From the NCBI RefSeq assembly GCF_004683905.1, contig NZ_CP038438.1:2976001-3040000 (forward strand): 64,000 bases of DNA, read 5' to 3'. Below, in pieces: positions 53,205-62,905 of the stretch. The first letter of the stretch is position 1, and each line of letters opens with the position of its first letter. Source of the DNA: Pseudomonas fluorescens. Lineage in GTDB: Bacteria > Pseudomonadota > Gammaproteobacteria > Pseudomonadales > Pseudomonadaceae. The translations under genes were made by a program, and so were the position numbers. Below the pieces are notes generated by a model. It had not been told where the DNA came from, made no database searches, and saw only the letters and a list, made by a program, of their open reading frames with translations.

Positions 53205-54221
53205 ATGTCGGAAAAAGACACCATTGCCGTTCAACTGGTGCGTGAAGCGCTGCTGCAAAGTTGTGCCCCGGGCGCGGCCACGGATGAAGTCTTGAACAAG
53301 GTCGGGATTGCTCCGGCGCTGCTGCATAGCGAGCAAGGCCGGGTGCCGGCCTCGCAATACGCGAAACTCTGGCGCTTGCTGGCCCGGCGTGGCGATGACG
53401 AGTTCTTCGGTATGGATCCACGCAAGCTCAAGTCCGGCAGCCTTGAGTTCCTTTGTCGAAGCGCCATGGCGCAACCGACCCTGGCCGTCGGCCTGAGCAT
53501 GGGCCTGAATTTCCTCTCCTTGATGCTGGAAAAAATGCCCGCGCAATTGGCGCATCAGCAGAGCTTGGCGGAAATCGTCCTGCTCGAAGACGATCCCGAG
53601 CCGCGCCGGGCGTTTACCTATTTCACTTACTGGATGATCGTCCACGGCGTGGCCTGTTGGCTGGCGGGGCGGCGGATTCCGATTCTGGCGATCGAACTGC
53701 GCTGCGCCGAGCCGGATTTCTGCGACGACTACCGGGTTATGTTCTCGGAAAACCTGCGCTTCGAGCGTCCGCGCACGCGGATGATCTTTGCTGCTGATTG
53801 TCTCGATCTGCCGATCAAGCGTACGGCCGAAGAACTGAAACGCTTTCTGGCCCATGCGCCGGCGAATATTCTGGTGAAATACCGCGACCCGGAAAGCCTG
53901 GCCAGCCGGATCAAACAGGACCTGCGGCAGCTACCCGCAGAACAGTGGCCGGAGACCGAGGCGCTGGCGCAGCAACTGTGCATGTCCGCCTCGACCCTGC
54001 GCCGGCGATTGTCCGAGGAGGGGCAGACCTATCAGGGGCTCAAGGACAGCGTGCGCAAGGAACTGGCAATCAGCTGGCTGGCGGAGCCGTCGATCAGCTT
54101 CGTCGAAATCGCGACGCGGCTGGGGTTTGCCGATGCGAGCTCGTTCTACAAGGCGTTTCGCAAATGGTCGGGGTCCAATCCTGGGCATTACCGCACGCTG
54201 ATCCTCAACGAAGCCGTCTGA
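53205..54221 (+). CDS. AraC-family regulator of acyl-CoA genes
   Basis: A 338-aa regulator taken from the ATG giving MSEKDTIAVQLVREALL; an ATG at 53166 (MPVTRKQQG...) is an alternative, and neither has a strong ribosome site. The N-terminal Arabinose_bd-type domain shows GRVPASQYAKLWRLLARRGDDEFFGMDPRKLKSGSLEFLCRS in part. The C-terminal double helix-turn-helix shows QQLCMSASTLRRRLSEEGQTYQGLKDSVRKELA and ISFVEIATRLGFADASSFYKAFRKWSG. It lies just upstream of the acyl-CoA degradation operon on the same strand and is its likely activator. Confidence 0.9.
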   Translation: MSEKDTIAVQLVREALLQSCAPGAATDEVLNKVGIAPALLHSEQGRVPASQYAKLWRLLARRGDDEFFGMDPRKLKSGSLEFLCRSAMAQPTLAVGLSMGLNFLSLMLEKMPAQLAHQQSLAEIVLLEDDPEPRRAFTYFTYWMIVHGVACWLAGRRIPILAIELRCAEPDFCDDYRVMFSENLRFERPRTRMIFAADCLDLPIKRTAEELKRFLAHAPANILVKYRDPESLASRIKQDLRQLPAEQWPETEALAQQLCMSASTLRRRLSEEGQTYQGLKDSVRKELAISWLAEPSISFVEIATRLGFADASSFYKAFRKWSGSNPGHYRTLILNEAV

Positions 54222-54574
54222 TCCGGATTGTCAGTCGCCTGATCGGGCCTCTTCGGGAGCAAGCCCCCTCCCACATTTGAAATGCATTCTTCCTGTGATT
54301 GCAGCCTTCCTGGTTTTCACAGGTGGAGCATTCTTTGAAATGCAATCTTCTGTGATTGCAGCTTTCACAGTGATCCCCCCTTTGCAATGCAATTCCCTTG
54401 TGGGAGGGGGCTTGCTCCCGAAGGCGCCAGTCCAGGCGGCACATCTCTGGAATCTTGGCCAAACCAATCAGCCAGATTGACAGCTTTGACCATTGCCGCT
54501 TCAGCGCCGCAGCGCGACTATCCCTGTGTTGTTTACGGTTCCCAGCCTAATAAAAACACCGAGGGATTCTGGCA
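54222..54574. other. 353-base gap before the acyl-CoA operon
   Basis: Half of this gap is the enlarged type-C REPIN (54252-54422). The remaining 150 bases before the ligase start hold the promoter, which I could not pin down, and no plausible gene. Confidence 0.6.
54252..54422. repeat. enlarged REPIN, type C, with nested direct repeats
   Basis: Outer arms are type C (GGGAGGGGGCTTGCTCCC, inverted at the left). The spacer is about 130 bases, not the usual 15-50. It contains two imperfect tandem copies of a unit of about 60-65 bases built on TTTGAAATGCA, TCTTCCTGTGATTGCAG and a TTTTCAC/TTTCAC end, plus a third partial TTTGCAATGCAATTC. Confidence 0.85.
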
Positions 54575-56239
54575 ATGCGCGATTACTTGTCTGCCACCGA
54601 ACAGTTCAACTATCAGCACACCGTGGACGCTGCGCTCAGCGGCACGCTGGAGGCGCTCAACGCCTGCGTCGAATGTTGCGACCGCCACGCCTTGCCGGGG
54701 CGCATTGCGTTGTTCTGGGAGGGCCGCGACGGCGCGAGTGCCACGTACACCTTCAGCGAGCTGCAAGACCAAGCCGCGCGTTTCGCCAATTTCCTTCGCG
54801 AACAAGGCGTGCAGAAGGGCGACAAGGTCGCCGGCCTGCTGCCACGCAACATCGAATTGCTCATCACCGTATTCGCCACCTGGCGCATCGGCGCGGTGTA
54901 TCAGCCACTGTTCACCGCGTTCGGCCCCAAGGCCATCGAACATCGCCTGAACAGTTCCGGCGCCAAAGTGGTGGTCACCGATGCGGTCAACCGGCCGAAA
55001 CTCGCTGAAGTCAGCGAATGCCCGACCATCGTCACCGTCGGCGGCGCCAAGGGCCAGGGCATCGTCCGTGGCGATTTCAGTTTCTGGGCCGAACTGGCCA
55101 ACTATTCCAATCTCTGCGAGCCGGTGCTGCTGAGCGGCGAAGACCCGTTCCTGCTGATGTTCACCTCGGGCACCACCGGCCCGTCGAAAGCACTGTCGGT
55201 GCCGCTCAAGGCCATCGTCGCGTTCCAGAGCTACACCCGCGACGCGGTGGATCTGCGTCCTGAAGATTCGTTCTGGAACGTCGCCGATCCGGGCTGGGCC
55301 TACGGCATCTATTTCGGCGTCACCGGCCCTATGTCGATGGGTCACCCGATCACCTTTTACGATGGCCCGTTCACCCTCGAAAGCACCTGCCGGGTGATCA
55401 ACAAATACGCCATCACCAACCTCACCGGTTCGCCGACCGCGTATCGTCTGTTGATTGCCGGCGGCAACGAGTTCGCCAAGTCGATCAAGGGCAAGCTGCG
55501 CATCGTCAGCAGCGCCGGCGAGCCGCTCAATCCGGAAGTGATCCGCTGGTTCGCCGACAACCTCGGCGTAGTCATTCACGACCATTACGGCCAGACCGAA
55601 CTGGGCATGGTCCTGTGCAACCACCACGGCCTGGAACACCCGATCCACCTCGGCGCCGCCGGTTTCGCCTCGCCGGGCCATCGCATCGTGGTGCTCGACG
55701 AGCAGTACAACGAGCTCGGTGTCGGCCAGCCGGGCATCCTCGCCATCGACCGCACCCAGTCGCCGATGTGCTGGTTCGGCGGCTACGAGGGCGTGCCGAC
55801 CAAAGCCTTCGTCGGCGATTACTACCTCAGCGGCGACACGGTGGAATGGAACCCGGACGGCAGCATCAGCTTCGTTGGGCGTAGTGATGACGTGATCACC
55901 ACTTCCGGCTACCGCGTCGGCCCGTTCGACGTCGAAAGCGCGCTGATCGAACACCCGGCGGTGGTCGAAGCCGCCGTGGTCGGCAAGCCTGACCCGGAGC
56001 GCACCGAGTTGGTCAAAGCCTTCGTCGTGCTCAACCCGCAATACCGCGCCGAACCGGCGCTGGCCGAAGAGTTGCGGCAACACGTGCGCAAGCGTCTGGC
56101 CGCGCACTCGTACCCGCGGGAAATCGAATTTGTCAGCGAATTGCCGAAAACCCCAAGCGGCAAATTGCAGCGCTTTATCTTGCGCAACCAGGAAATCGCC
56201 AAGGCTCAAGAGGCCGCGGCGCACAACGTTTCAGCTTGA
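54575..56239 (+). CDS. acyl-CoA synthetase (AMP-forming)
   Basis: Activates a carboxylic acid to its CoA thioester through an acyl-adenylate. The 554-aa protein has the P-loop LLMFTSGTTGPSKAL (about 194-208), YGQTELGM near 340, the hinge GDTVEWNPDGSISFVGRSDDVITTSGYRVGPFDVES in part, and the catalytic Lys in TPSGKLQRF near the C-terminus. It resembles acetyl/propionyl or medium-chain ligases. It opens a five-gene operon matching P. putida fadDx-fadB2x-fadAx-fadEx-fadB1x (PP_2213-2217), used for isoleucine and other short or branched acyl-CoAs. Confidence 0.92.
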   Translation: MRDYLSATEQFNYQHTVDAALSGTLEALNACVECCDRHALPGRIALFWEGRDGASATYTFSELQDQAARFANFLREQGVQKGDKVAGLLPRNIELLITVFATWRIGAVYQPLFTAFGPKAIEHRLNSSGAKVVVTDAVNRPKLAEVSECPTIVTVGGAKGQGIVRGDFSFWAELANYSNLCEPVLLSGEDPFLLMFTSGTTGPSKALSVPLKAIVAFQSYTRDAVDLRPEDSFWNVADPGWAYGIYFGVTGPMSMGHPITFYDGPFTLESTCRVINKYAITNLTGSPTAYRLLIAGGNEFAKSIKGKLRIVSSAGEPLNPEVIRWFADNLGVVIHDHYGQTELGMVLCNHHGLEHPIHLGAAGFASPGHRIVVLDEQYNELGVGQPGILAIDRTQSPMCWFGGYEGVPTKAFVGDYYLSGDTVEWNPDGSISFVGRSDDVITTSGYRVGPFDVESALIEHPAVVEAAVVGKPDPERTELVKAFVVLNPQYRAEPALAEELRQHVRKRLAAHSYPREIEFVSELPKTPSGKLQRFILRNQEIAKAQEAAAHNVSA

Positions 56240-56254
56240 ATCAGGAAGTCAGTC

Positions 56255-57016
56255 ATGCAGATCGAGAACAAGGTTTTTATCGTCACCGGCGGCGCCTCCG
56301 GCCTGGGTGCGGCCAGCGCTGAATTGCTGGTCAGCGCCGGCGCCAAAGTGATGCTGGTGGATTTGAATGCCGAAGCGGTAGCAGCCCAGGCCCAGCGCCT
56401 TGGCGCGCAAAGTGTGGTGGCCGATATCAGCAATGAAGCCGCTGCCGAAGCTGCGGTGCAGGCGACGGTGAAAGCCTTTGGCAGCCTCAACGGTCTGGTC
56501 AACTGCGCCGGCATCGTTCGCGGCGAGAAGATCCTCGGCAAGAACGGCCCGCATGCGCTGTCGAGTTTTGCCCAGGTGATCAACGTCAATCTGATCGGCA
56601 GCTTCAACATGTTGCGTCTGGCCGCGGCGGCCATCGCCGAGAGCGAAGCCAACGCCGACGGTGAGCGCGGGGTGATCATCAACACCGCCTCGGTCGCTGC
56701 GTTCGACGGCCAGATCGGTCAGGCCGCGTATTCCGCCTCCAAAGGCGCGATCGCCAGCCTGACCCTGCCGGCCGCCCGCGAACTGGCGCGCTTCGGTATC
56801 CGCGTGATGACCATCGCCCCGGGCATTTTCGAAACCCCGATGATGGCCGGTATGACCCCGGAAGTGCGCGAGTCGCTGGCCGCTGGCGTGCCGTTCCCGC
56901 CGCGTCTTGGCAAACCTGCCGAGTACGCCGCGCTGGTTCGGCATATCATCGAAAACAGCATGCTCAATGGTGAGGTGATCCGTCTCGACGGCGCCTTGCG
57001 CATGGCCGCCAAGTAA
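56255..57016 (+). CDS. SDR-family 3-hydroxyacyl-CoA dehydrogenase (HSD10 type)
   Basis: A 253-aa short-chain dehydrogenase. The NAD motif is [10 protein letters not shown] (11-20), NCAGI is at 83-87, and the catalytic set is Ser146, Tyr159 and Lys163 ([25 protein letters not shown]). The overall sequence is like human HSD17B10, which oxidises 2-methyl-3-hydroxybutyryl-CoA in isoleucine breakdown. It lies 15 bases after the ligase and 12 before the thiolase. Confidence 0.92.
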   Translation: MQIENKVFIVTGGASGLGAASAELLVSAGAKVMLVDLNAEAVAAQAQRLGAQSVVADISNEAAAEAAVQATVKAFGSLNGLVNCAGIVRGEKILGKNGPHALSSFAQVINVNLIGSFNMLRLAAAAIAESEANADGERGVIINTASVAAFDGQIGQAAYSASKGAIASLTLPAARELARFGIRVMTIAPGIFETPMMAGMTPEVRESLAAGVPFPPRLGKPAEYAALVRHIIENSMLNGEVIRLDGALRMAAK

Positions 57017-57028
57017 GGAGGATTTGTC

Positions 57029-58222
57029 ATGACTATTGCCAACGATCCGATTGTTATCGTCAGCGCCGTCCGCACCCCGATGGGCGGCTTTCAGGGCGAA
57101 CTGAAAAGCCTCACCGCGCCGCAACTCGGTGCTGCCGCGATCAAGGCAGCGGTTGAGCGCGCCGGGGTTGCCAGCGACGCGGTTGATGAAGTGTTGTTCG
57201 GTTGCGTATTGCCGGCCGGCCTCGGTCAGGCGCCGGCGCGGCAGGCGGCACTGGGTGCCGGGCTGGATAAATCGACGCGCTGCACCACCGTCAACAAAAT
57301 GTGCGGCTCGGGCATGGAAACCACCATTCTCGCCCACGACATGCTGCTGGCCGGCAGCGCCGATGTGGTGATCGCCGGTGGCATGGAAAGCATGTCCAAT
57401 TCGCCATACTTGCTCGACCGTGCTCGCGCCGGTTACCGCATGGGCCATGGCCGGGTGCTCGACTCGATGTTCCTCGACGGCCTCGAAGACGCCTACGACA
57501 AGGGCCGTCTGATGGGCACCTTCGCCGAAGACTGCGCCGAAACCAACGACTTCAGCCGCGAAGCCCAGGATGCCTTTGCTATCGCTTCGACCACCCGCGC
57601 CCAGCAGGCGATCAAGGACGGCAGCTTCAAGGCCGAGATCGTTCCGCTGACCGTGACGGTGGGCAAGGAACAAGTGCTGATCAGCAACGACGAGCAGCCG
57701 CCGAAAGCCAAACTGGACAAGGTCGCCTCGCTGAAACCGGCGTTCCGCGAAGGCGGCACGGTAACGGCGGCCAACTCCAGCTCGATCTCCGACGGCGCGG
57801 CGGCACTGGTGCTGATGCGCCAGTCGCAAGCGCAGAAACTCGGGCTTAAACCGCTGGCGGTGATTCATGGTCACGCGGCGTTTGCCGACACGCCGGGCCT
57901 GTTCCCGGTGGCACCGATTGGCGCGATCAAGAAGCTGGTGAAGAAGACCGGTTGGGGGTTGAACGAGGTCGATCTGTTCGAGATCAACGAAGCGTTCGCC
58001 GTGGTGGCGATGGCCGCGATGACCCATCTGGAAATCCCCCACGACAAGCTCAACGTGCACGGCGGTGCCTGCGCGCTGGGCCATCCGATCGGTGCCTCGG
58101 GTGCGCGGATTCTGGTGACCTTGCTCTCGGCCCTGCGCCAGAAAAACCTGAAACGCGGGATCGCGGCGATCTGCATCGGCGGCGGTGAAGCCACGGCAAT
58201 GGCCGTGGAATGCATCTACTGA
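57029..58222 (+). CDS. acetyl-CoA acetyltransferase (thiolase)
   Basis: A 397-aa thiolase starting behind AAGGAGG. The acyl-accepting Cys92 is in NKMCGSGMETT, FEINEAFAVVAM holds the NEAF motif, the catalytic His is in CALGHPIGASGARI, and the second Cys is in AAICIGGGEATAMAVE. Length and motifs fit a degradative or biosynthetic acetyl-CoA acyltransferase. Operon position suggests cleavage of 2-methylacetoacetyl-CoA to acetyl-CoA and propionyl-CoA, as proposed for fadAx. Confidence 0.94.
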   Translation: MTIANDPIVIVSAVRTPMGGFQGELKSLTAPQLGAAAIKAAVERAGVASDAVDEVLFGCVLPAGLGQAPARQAALGAGLDKSTRCTTVNKMCGSGMETTILAHDMLLAGSADVVIAGGMESMSNSPYLLDRARAGYRMGHGRVLDSMFLDGLEDAYDKGRLMGTFAEDCAETNDFSREAQDAFAIASTTRAQQAIKDGSFKAEIVPLTVTVGKEQVLISNDEQPPKAKLDKVASLKPAFREGGTVTAANSSSISDGAAALVLMRQSQAQKLGLKPLAVIHGHAAFADTPGLFPVAPIGAIKKLVKKTGWGLNEVDLFEINEAFAVVAMAAMTHLEIPHDKLNVHGGACALGHPIGASGARILVTLLSALRQKNLKRGIAAICIGGGEATAMAVECIY

Positions 58223-58241
58223 GGCCAACGCCCTTTCTCCC

Positions 58242-58330
58242 TGTGGGAGGGGGCTTGCTCCCGAAGGCGGTGTGTCATTCAGAAATTGTCTGACTGACAC
58301 GGCCAATTCGGGAGCAAGCCCCCTCCCACA
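58242..58330. repeat. REPIN, type C
   Basis: Inverted type-C arms within the operon, between the thiolase and acyl-CoA dehydrogenase genes; it may alter message stability at this point. Confidence 0.9.
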
Positions 58331-58367
58331 ATGAATAGGCGGTGCGACTTGAATTTAAGGATTCACC

Positions 58368-59495
58368 ATGATTCCCAACGAAGACCAAACCCAGATCCGC
58401 GACATGGCCCGGCAGTTCGCCGAGGAACGGCTGAAACCGTTCGCCGCCGAGTGGGATCGCGAGCATCGTTTCCCCAAGGCAGCCATTGGCGAGATGGCCG
58501 AATTGGGCTTCTTCGGCATGCTTGTGCCGGAGCAGTGGGGCGGCTGTGACACCGGCTACCTGGCGTACGCCATGGCCCTGGAAGAAATCGCCGCCGGCGA
58601 CGGCGCCTGCTCGACCATCATGAGCGTGCACAACTCGGTGGGCTGTGTGCCGATCCTCAAGTTCGGCAACGACGATCAGCGCGAACGCTTCCTCAAACCG
58701 CTGGCCAGCGGCGCGATGCTCGGCGCATTCGCCCTGACCGAACCGCAGGCCGGTTCCGACGCCAGCAGCCTGAAAACCCGCGCACGGTTGGAAGGCGATC
58801 ACTACGTGCTCAACGGCTGCAAACAGTTCATCACCTCCGGGCAGAACGCCGGGATCGTGATCGTGTTTGCGGTGACCGATCCGAGTGCCGGCAAACGCGG
58901 GATCACGGCGTTCATCGTGCCCACCGATTCGCCCGGCTACAAAGTCGCCCGGGTCGAAGACAAGCTCGGCCAGCACGCGTCGGACACCTGCCAGATTCTG
59001 TTTGAAGACGTGAAGGTGCCGGTCGCCAACCGCTTGGGTGAGGAGGGCGAAGGCTACAAAATCGCCCTGGCCAACCTCGAAGGCGGGCGGGTCGGCATCG
59101 CCTCGCAAGCGGTGGGCATGGCCCGCGCTGCGTTCGAAGCGGCCCGCGACTATGCACGTGAGCGCGATACTTTCGGCAAACCGATCATCGAGCACCAGGC
59201 GGTGGCCTTCCGTCTCGCCGACATGGCCACGCAGATCGCCGTCGCCCGGCAAATGGTGCATTACGCCGCGGCCCTGCGCGATAGCGGTCAGCCGGCGCTG
59301 GTCGAGGCTTCGATGGCGAAACTGTTCGCCTCGGAAATGGCCGAGAAGGTTTGCTCAATGGCGTTGCAGACGCTGGGCGGTTACGGTTATCTCAACGACT
59401 TCCCGCTGGAACGCATCTACCGCGACGTGCGCGTGTGCCAGATCTACGAAGGCACCAGCGACATTCAGCGCATGGTTATTTCGCGCAATCTCTGA
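58368..59495 (+). CDS. acyl-CoA dehydrogenase (short/branched chain)
   Basis: A 375-aa FAD enzyme that introduces the alpha,beta double bond. The FAD/substrate motif [19 protein letters not shown] and the helix [31 protein letters not shown] are in order. The catalytic base is Glu361 in [14 protein letters not shown], the short-chain position. The best guess is 2-methylbutyryl-CoA or butyryl-CoA dehydrogenase (fadEx-like). It is separated from the thiolase by a REPIN but is co-directional, and the hydratase starts 15 bases later. Confidence 0.93.
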   Translation: MIPNEDQTQIRDMARQFAEERLKPFAAEWDREHRFPKAAIGEMAELGFFGMLVPEQWGGCDTGYLAYAMALEEIAAGDGACSTIMSVHNSVGCVPILKFGNDDQRERFLKPLASGAMLGAFALTEPQAGSDASSLKTRARLEGDHYVLNGCKQFITSGQNAGIVIVFAVTDPSAGKRGITAFIVPTDSPGYKVARVEDKLGQHASDTCQILFEDVKVPVANRLGEEGEGYKIALANLEGGRVGIASQAVGMARAAFEAARDYARERDTFGKPIIEHQAVAFRLADMATQIAVARQMVHYAAALRDSGQPALVEASMAKLFASEMAEKVCSMALQTLGGYGYLNDFPLERIYRDVRVCQIYEGTSDIQRMVISRNL

Positions 59496-59510
59496 CAAGG
59501 AATCTTGCCC

Positions 59511-60284
59511 ATGACTTACGAAACGATTCTGCTGGAAAACCACGGCCGCGTCGGCCTGATCACCCTCAACCGCCCACAGGCGCTGAACGCCCTGAACGCG
59601 CAACTGGTCAGCGAAGTGAACCATGCCCTCGATGGTCTGGAAGCGGATGCGAACATCGGTTGCATCGTCATCACCGGTTCGAAGAAAGCCTTCGCCGCCG
59701 GCGCCGACATCAAGGAAATGGCCGAACTGACCTATCCGCAGATCTACATGGATGATCTGTTCAGCGACAGCGACCGTGTGGCCAACCGCCGTAAGCCGAT
59801 CATTGCTGCGGTCAACGGCTTTGCCCTCGGTGGCGGCTGCGAACTGGCGCTGATGTGCGACTTCATCCTGGCCGGTGACAACGCCAAATTCGGTCAGCCG
59901 GAAATCAACCTCGGCGTGCTCCCGGGCATGGGCGGCACCCAGCGCCTGACCCGCGCGGTGGGTAAGGCCAAGGCCATGGAAATGTGCCTCAGCGGGCGGA
60001 TGATCGATGCGGTGGAAGCCGAACGCTGCGGCATCGTTGCGCGGATCGTGCCGAGTGATGAACTGCTCGACGAGGCGTTGAAAGTCGCTGCGGTGATCGC
60101 CAGCAAGTCGTTGCCGATTGCGATGATGATCAAGGAAAGCGTCAACCGCGCCTTTGAGGTCAACCTGACTGAAGGTGTGCGCTTCGAGCGCCGGGTGTTC
60201 CATGCGGCGTTTGCCACCCAGGATCAGAAGGAAGGCATGGCGGCGTTTGTGGCCAAGCGTGCGCCGGAGTTTCAGGGTAAATAA
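59511..60284 (+). CDS. enoyl-CoA hydratase
   Basis: A 257-aa crotonase starting behind AAGGA. Oxyanion-hole motifs are [15 protein letters not shown] and [17 protein letters not shown]. The two catalytic glutamates are Glu111 and Glu131 ([17 protein letters not shown]), so hydratase activity is expected. In this operon it would hydrate tiglyl-CoA or crotonyl-CoA, between the dehydrogenase and HSD10-type steps. It is the last gene of the rightward cluster. Confidence 0.94.
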   Translation: MTYETILLENHGRVGLITLNRPQALNALNAQLVSEVNHALDGLEADANIGCIVITGSKKAFAAGADIKEMAELTYPQIYMDDLFSDSDRVANRRKPIIAAVNGFALGGGCELALMCDFILAGDNAKFGQPEINLGVLPGMGGTQRLTRAVGKAKAMEMCLSGRMIDAVEAERCGIVARIVPSDELLDEALKVAAVIASKSLPIAMMIKESVNRAFEVNLTEGVRFERRVFHAAFATQDQKEGMAAFVAKRAPEFQGK

Positions 60285-60304
60285 TGCGCTGACCTGACTG
60301 ACGC

Positions 60305-60380
60305 CTTCGCGAGCAAGCCCGCTCCCACATGGGATTTGTGTACGACGCAGATCCAATGTGGGAGCGGGCTTGCTCGCGAA
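60305..60380. repeat. REPIN, type A
   Basis: Inverted type-A arms between the convergent hydratase and acyl-CoA dehydrogenase genes. Confidence 0.9.
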
Positions 60381-60390
60381 GCTTTTGGCG

Positions 60391-61542
60391 TTACAACTGG
60401 TAGTTCTTCAGCTCCCGCGCAATTACCATCCGCTGAATCTCGCTCGACCCCTCGTAGATCTGGGTAATCCGCGCATCGCGGTAGTACTTCTCGACCGGAT
60501 AGTCCTCCAGATACCCATACCCGCCATGAATCTGAATCGCCGAGGAGCAGACCTTCTCGGCCATTTCCGAGGCGAACAGTTTGGCCTGCGACGCCTCCGA
60601 CAGGCACGGTTTGCCCGCCGTGCGCAGGCGCGCCGCGTGCAGGATCATCAAGCGCGCCGCGTTGATTTGCATGTGCATGTCGGCCAGCAGGTTGGCGATG
60701 CTCTGGTGTTCGTTGATCGGCTTGCCGAACTGGATGCGATCGCGGGAGTAAACCAGCGCCGCTTCAAACGCCGCCCGGGCGATACCCAAAGCCTGCGCGG
60801 CGATGCCGATGCGGCCGCCTTCGAGGTTGGACAAGGCAATCGCCAGACCCTTGCCGCGCTCGCCGAGCAGATTGGCCTCGGGAATGCTGCAGTTGTTCAG
60901 GGTCACCGCGCAGGTGTCGGAGGCGCGGATGCCCATCTTGTGTTCGGTGCGATCGACGATGAAACCCGCAGTATCGGTGGGCACCAGGAACGCAGAAATG
61001 CCTTTCTTGCCCAGATCCGGATCGGTCACCGCAAACACGATTGCCAGTTTCGCCCGTTTGCCATTGCTGACGAATTGCTTGGCGCCGTTGATCACCCACT
61101 GGCCGTCGCGCAGTTCGGCGCGGGTGCGCAGGTTGTGCGCTTCGGAGCCGGCCTGCGGTTCGGTGAGGCAGAAGCAGCCAATCGTCTGGCCACTGGCGAG
61201 ATCCGCCAGCCAGGTCTGTTTCTGCGCTTCGCTGCCGTAGTTGAGCACCGGGCCGCAGCCCACCGAGTTGTGAATGCTCATGAACGCGCCGGTCGCGCCA
61301 TCGCCGGCAGAGATTTCTTCCACCGCCAGCGCATAGGCCACGTAATCGACGTAAGTGCCGCCCCATTCCTCGGGCACCACCATGCCGAGCAAACCGAGTT
61401 CGCCCATCTTCGCAACCAGCGCGTCGTCGATCCAGCCGGCCTTTTCCCAGGCTTGCGCATGCGGCGCGATTTCGCCACGGGCGAAGTCCCGGGCCATGTC
61501 GCGGATCATCACTTGTTCTTCAGTCAGTTCGAGATCGTGCAT
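60391..61542 (-). CDS. acyl-CoA dehydrogenase, probable isobutyryl-CoA type
   Basis: A 383-aa FAD acyl-CoA dehydrogenase. [20 protein letters not shown] and [39 protein letters not shown] are standard; the catalytic base is Glu364 in [14 protein letters not shown]. It lies three bases downstream of a 3-hydroxyisobutyryl-CoA hydrolase-like gene on the same strand. This points to valine breakdown and an isobutyryl-CoA substrate, but the chain specificity cannot be read from motifs. Confidence 0.92.
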   Translation of the reverse strand: MHDLELTEEQVMIRDMARDFARGEIAPHAQAWEKAGWIDDALVAKMGELGLLGMVVPEEWGGTYVDYVAYALAVEEISAGDGATGAFMSIHNSVGCGPVLNYGSEAQKQTWLADLASGQTIGCFCLTEPQAGSEAHNLRTRAELRDGQWVINGAKQFVSNGKRAKLAIVFAVTDPDLGKKGISAFLVPTDTAGFIVDRTEHKMGIRASDTCAVTLNNCSIPEANLLGERGKGLAIALSNLEGGRIGIAAQALGIARAAFEAALVYSRDRIQFGKPINEHQSIANLLADMHMQINAARLMILHAARLRTAGKPCLSEASQAKLFASEMAEKVCSSAIQIHGGYGYLEDYPVEKYYRDARITQIYEGSSEIQRMVIARELKNYQL

Positions 61543-61545
61543 GGC

Positions 61546-62652
61546 TCAGCTCCCGCTCTCAGTAAAACCGTGAAAGAAACTCGCGACATGCCCGGCGTCC
61601 AGCGCAGCAAGGGTCGGCGGGTTCCAGCGTGGTGTCTTGTCTTTGTCGATCAGCAGGGCGCGCACGCCCTCGATCAGGTCGCCGCGTGCGAACCACTGGC
61701 GATCCAGATGCAGTTCGAGGGCGAAACAGTGTTCCAGGCTCAGGTGCCGACCGCGCCGGAGCATCTCCAGGGTCACGGCCATCGCCAGTGGCGAGCGGGT
61801 CTCCAGCAGGTCAGCGGTGCTCGTCGCCCACTCATGGCTGTCGGCGACGGTGACTGCGCGCAGTTGCTCGACAATGCTCGGCACGTCCGGCAGGGCGAAG
61901 AAGTGGTCGATGGCCGGGCGCAGTTTCTCCAGCGGTGCATCGGCCAGGGTTTGCACGCCGTTTTTGGCGAGCAGGCCCTGCAGATCCTTGAGCGGCGTGT
62001 CGCGCCATTCCAGGTGATCGAGTTGTTCGTCGAGGCTCGACAGTTTGCTGCTGTCGACAAACCAGTCCGCCAACCCGCAGTACAACGCATCGGCCGCGCG
62101 AATCTGCACGCCGCTGACGCCCAGATAGATCCCCAGTTCACCGGGAATCCGTGAGAGGAAATAGCTGCCGCCGACATCGGGGAAATACCCGATCGCCACT
62201 TCCGGCATCGCCAGCCGGCTCTTTTCGGTGACCACTCGCAGATCCGCGCCTTGGACCAGGCCCATGCCGCCGCCGAGGACGAAACCGTCCATCAAGGCCA
62301 GCACCGGTTTGCGGTAATGATGAAGCGTCAGGTCGAGGGCGTATTCCTCGACGAAGAAATCTTCGTGCAGCGTGTCGCCGCTTTTGAAGCTGTCGTACAG
62401 CGAACGGATATCGCCACCGGCGCAGAACGCCTTCTCACCGGCACCGCGCAGCACCACGGCGTGCACGCTGGCGTCAGTCGCCCAGGCATCGAGTTGCTGC
62501 TGCAACTGACGAACCATGTCGAGGGTGATGGCGTTGAGACCGGCGGGGCGGTTGAGGGTCAGGTGACCGATGTGATTGCGAACCTCGGCCAGCACTTCGT
62601 CTGGCGTGGCATCCATGGACGGCGTCCGCGGGGATGAAGCCTGAGCAGTCAT
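61546..62652 (-). CDS. 3-hydroxyisobutyryl-CoA hydrolase-like crotonase
   Basis: A 368-aa crotonase-family protein starting MTAQASSPRTPSMDATPDEVLAEVRNHIGHLTLNRP in part, behind AGGGAG. The HIBCH hallmarks are GAGEKAFCAGGDIRSLYDSFK, LMDGFVLGGGMGLVQGADLRVVTEKSRLAMPEVAIGYFPDVGGSYFLSRI in pieces, and length well over plain hydratases. It would free 3-hydroxyisobutyrate from its CoA ester in valine catabolism. Many pseudomonads annotate it only as enoyl-CoA hydratase/isomerase. Confidence 0.9.
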   Translation of the reverse strand: MTAQASSPRTPSMDATPDEVLAEVRNHIGHLTLNRPAGLNAITLDMVRQLQQQLDAWATDASVHAVVLRGAGEKAFCAGGDIRSLYDSFKSGDTLHEDFFVEEYALDLTLHHYRKPVLALMDGFVLGGGMGLVQGADLRVVTEKSRLAMPEVAIGYFPDVGGSYFLSRIPGELGIYLGVSGVQIRAADALYCGLADWFVDSSKLSSLDEQLDHLEWRDTPLKDLQGLLAKNGVQTLADAPLEKLRPAIDHFFALPDVPSIVEQLRAVTVADSHEWATSTADLLETRSPLAMAVTLEMLRRGRHLSLEHCFALELHLDRQWFARGDLIEGVRALLIDKDKTPRWNPPTLAALDAGHVASFFHGFTESGS

Positions 62653-62794
62653 CACTAACTCCCTGCTTTTATTGTCTTTATTCGAGAAGCTCGCGCGCGA
62701 GCGTTGACGGATCGTAACAGTGCAAATTTGCCGTGTACAACCGGGATATGTGCAGGGGGAGTTTGCGTTTTTGCAGCAGGTTGAGGATTGCCTT

Positions 62795-62893
62795 TGTGGC
62801 GAGGGAGCTTGCTCCCGCCGGGTTGCGAAGCGGCCCGACACCACGGGTTTACGACTGCTGCGCAGCCGAGCGGGAGCAAGCTCCCTCGCCACA
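62795..62893. repeat. REPIN-like element, type D (GGCGAGGGAGCTTGCTCCC arms)
   Basis: Inverted arms of a fourth type flank a 53-base spacer with its own short symmetry. It is 13 bases after the HPP-family gene stop and upstream of the hydrolase gene. Confidence 0.88.
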
Positions 62894-62905
62894 ATGATGC
62901 GGTGG

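Noticed and set aside
8217..62893. Repeated palindromes as a possible CRISPR array
   Set aside because: The repeats are scattered inverted doublets in gaps, not regularly spaced direct repeats with unique spacers, and there are no cas genes. They are REPINs.
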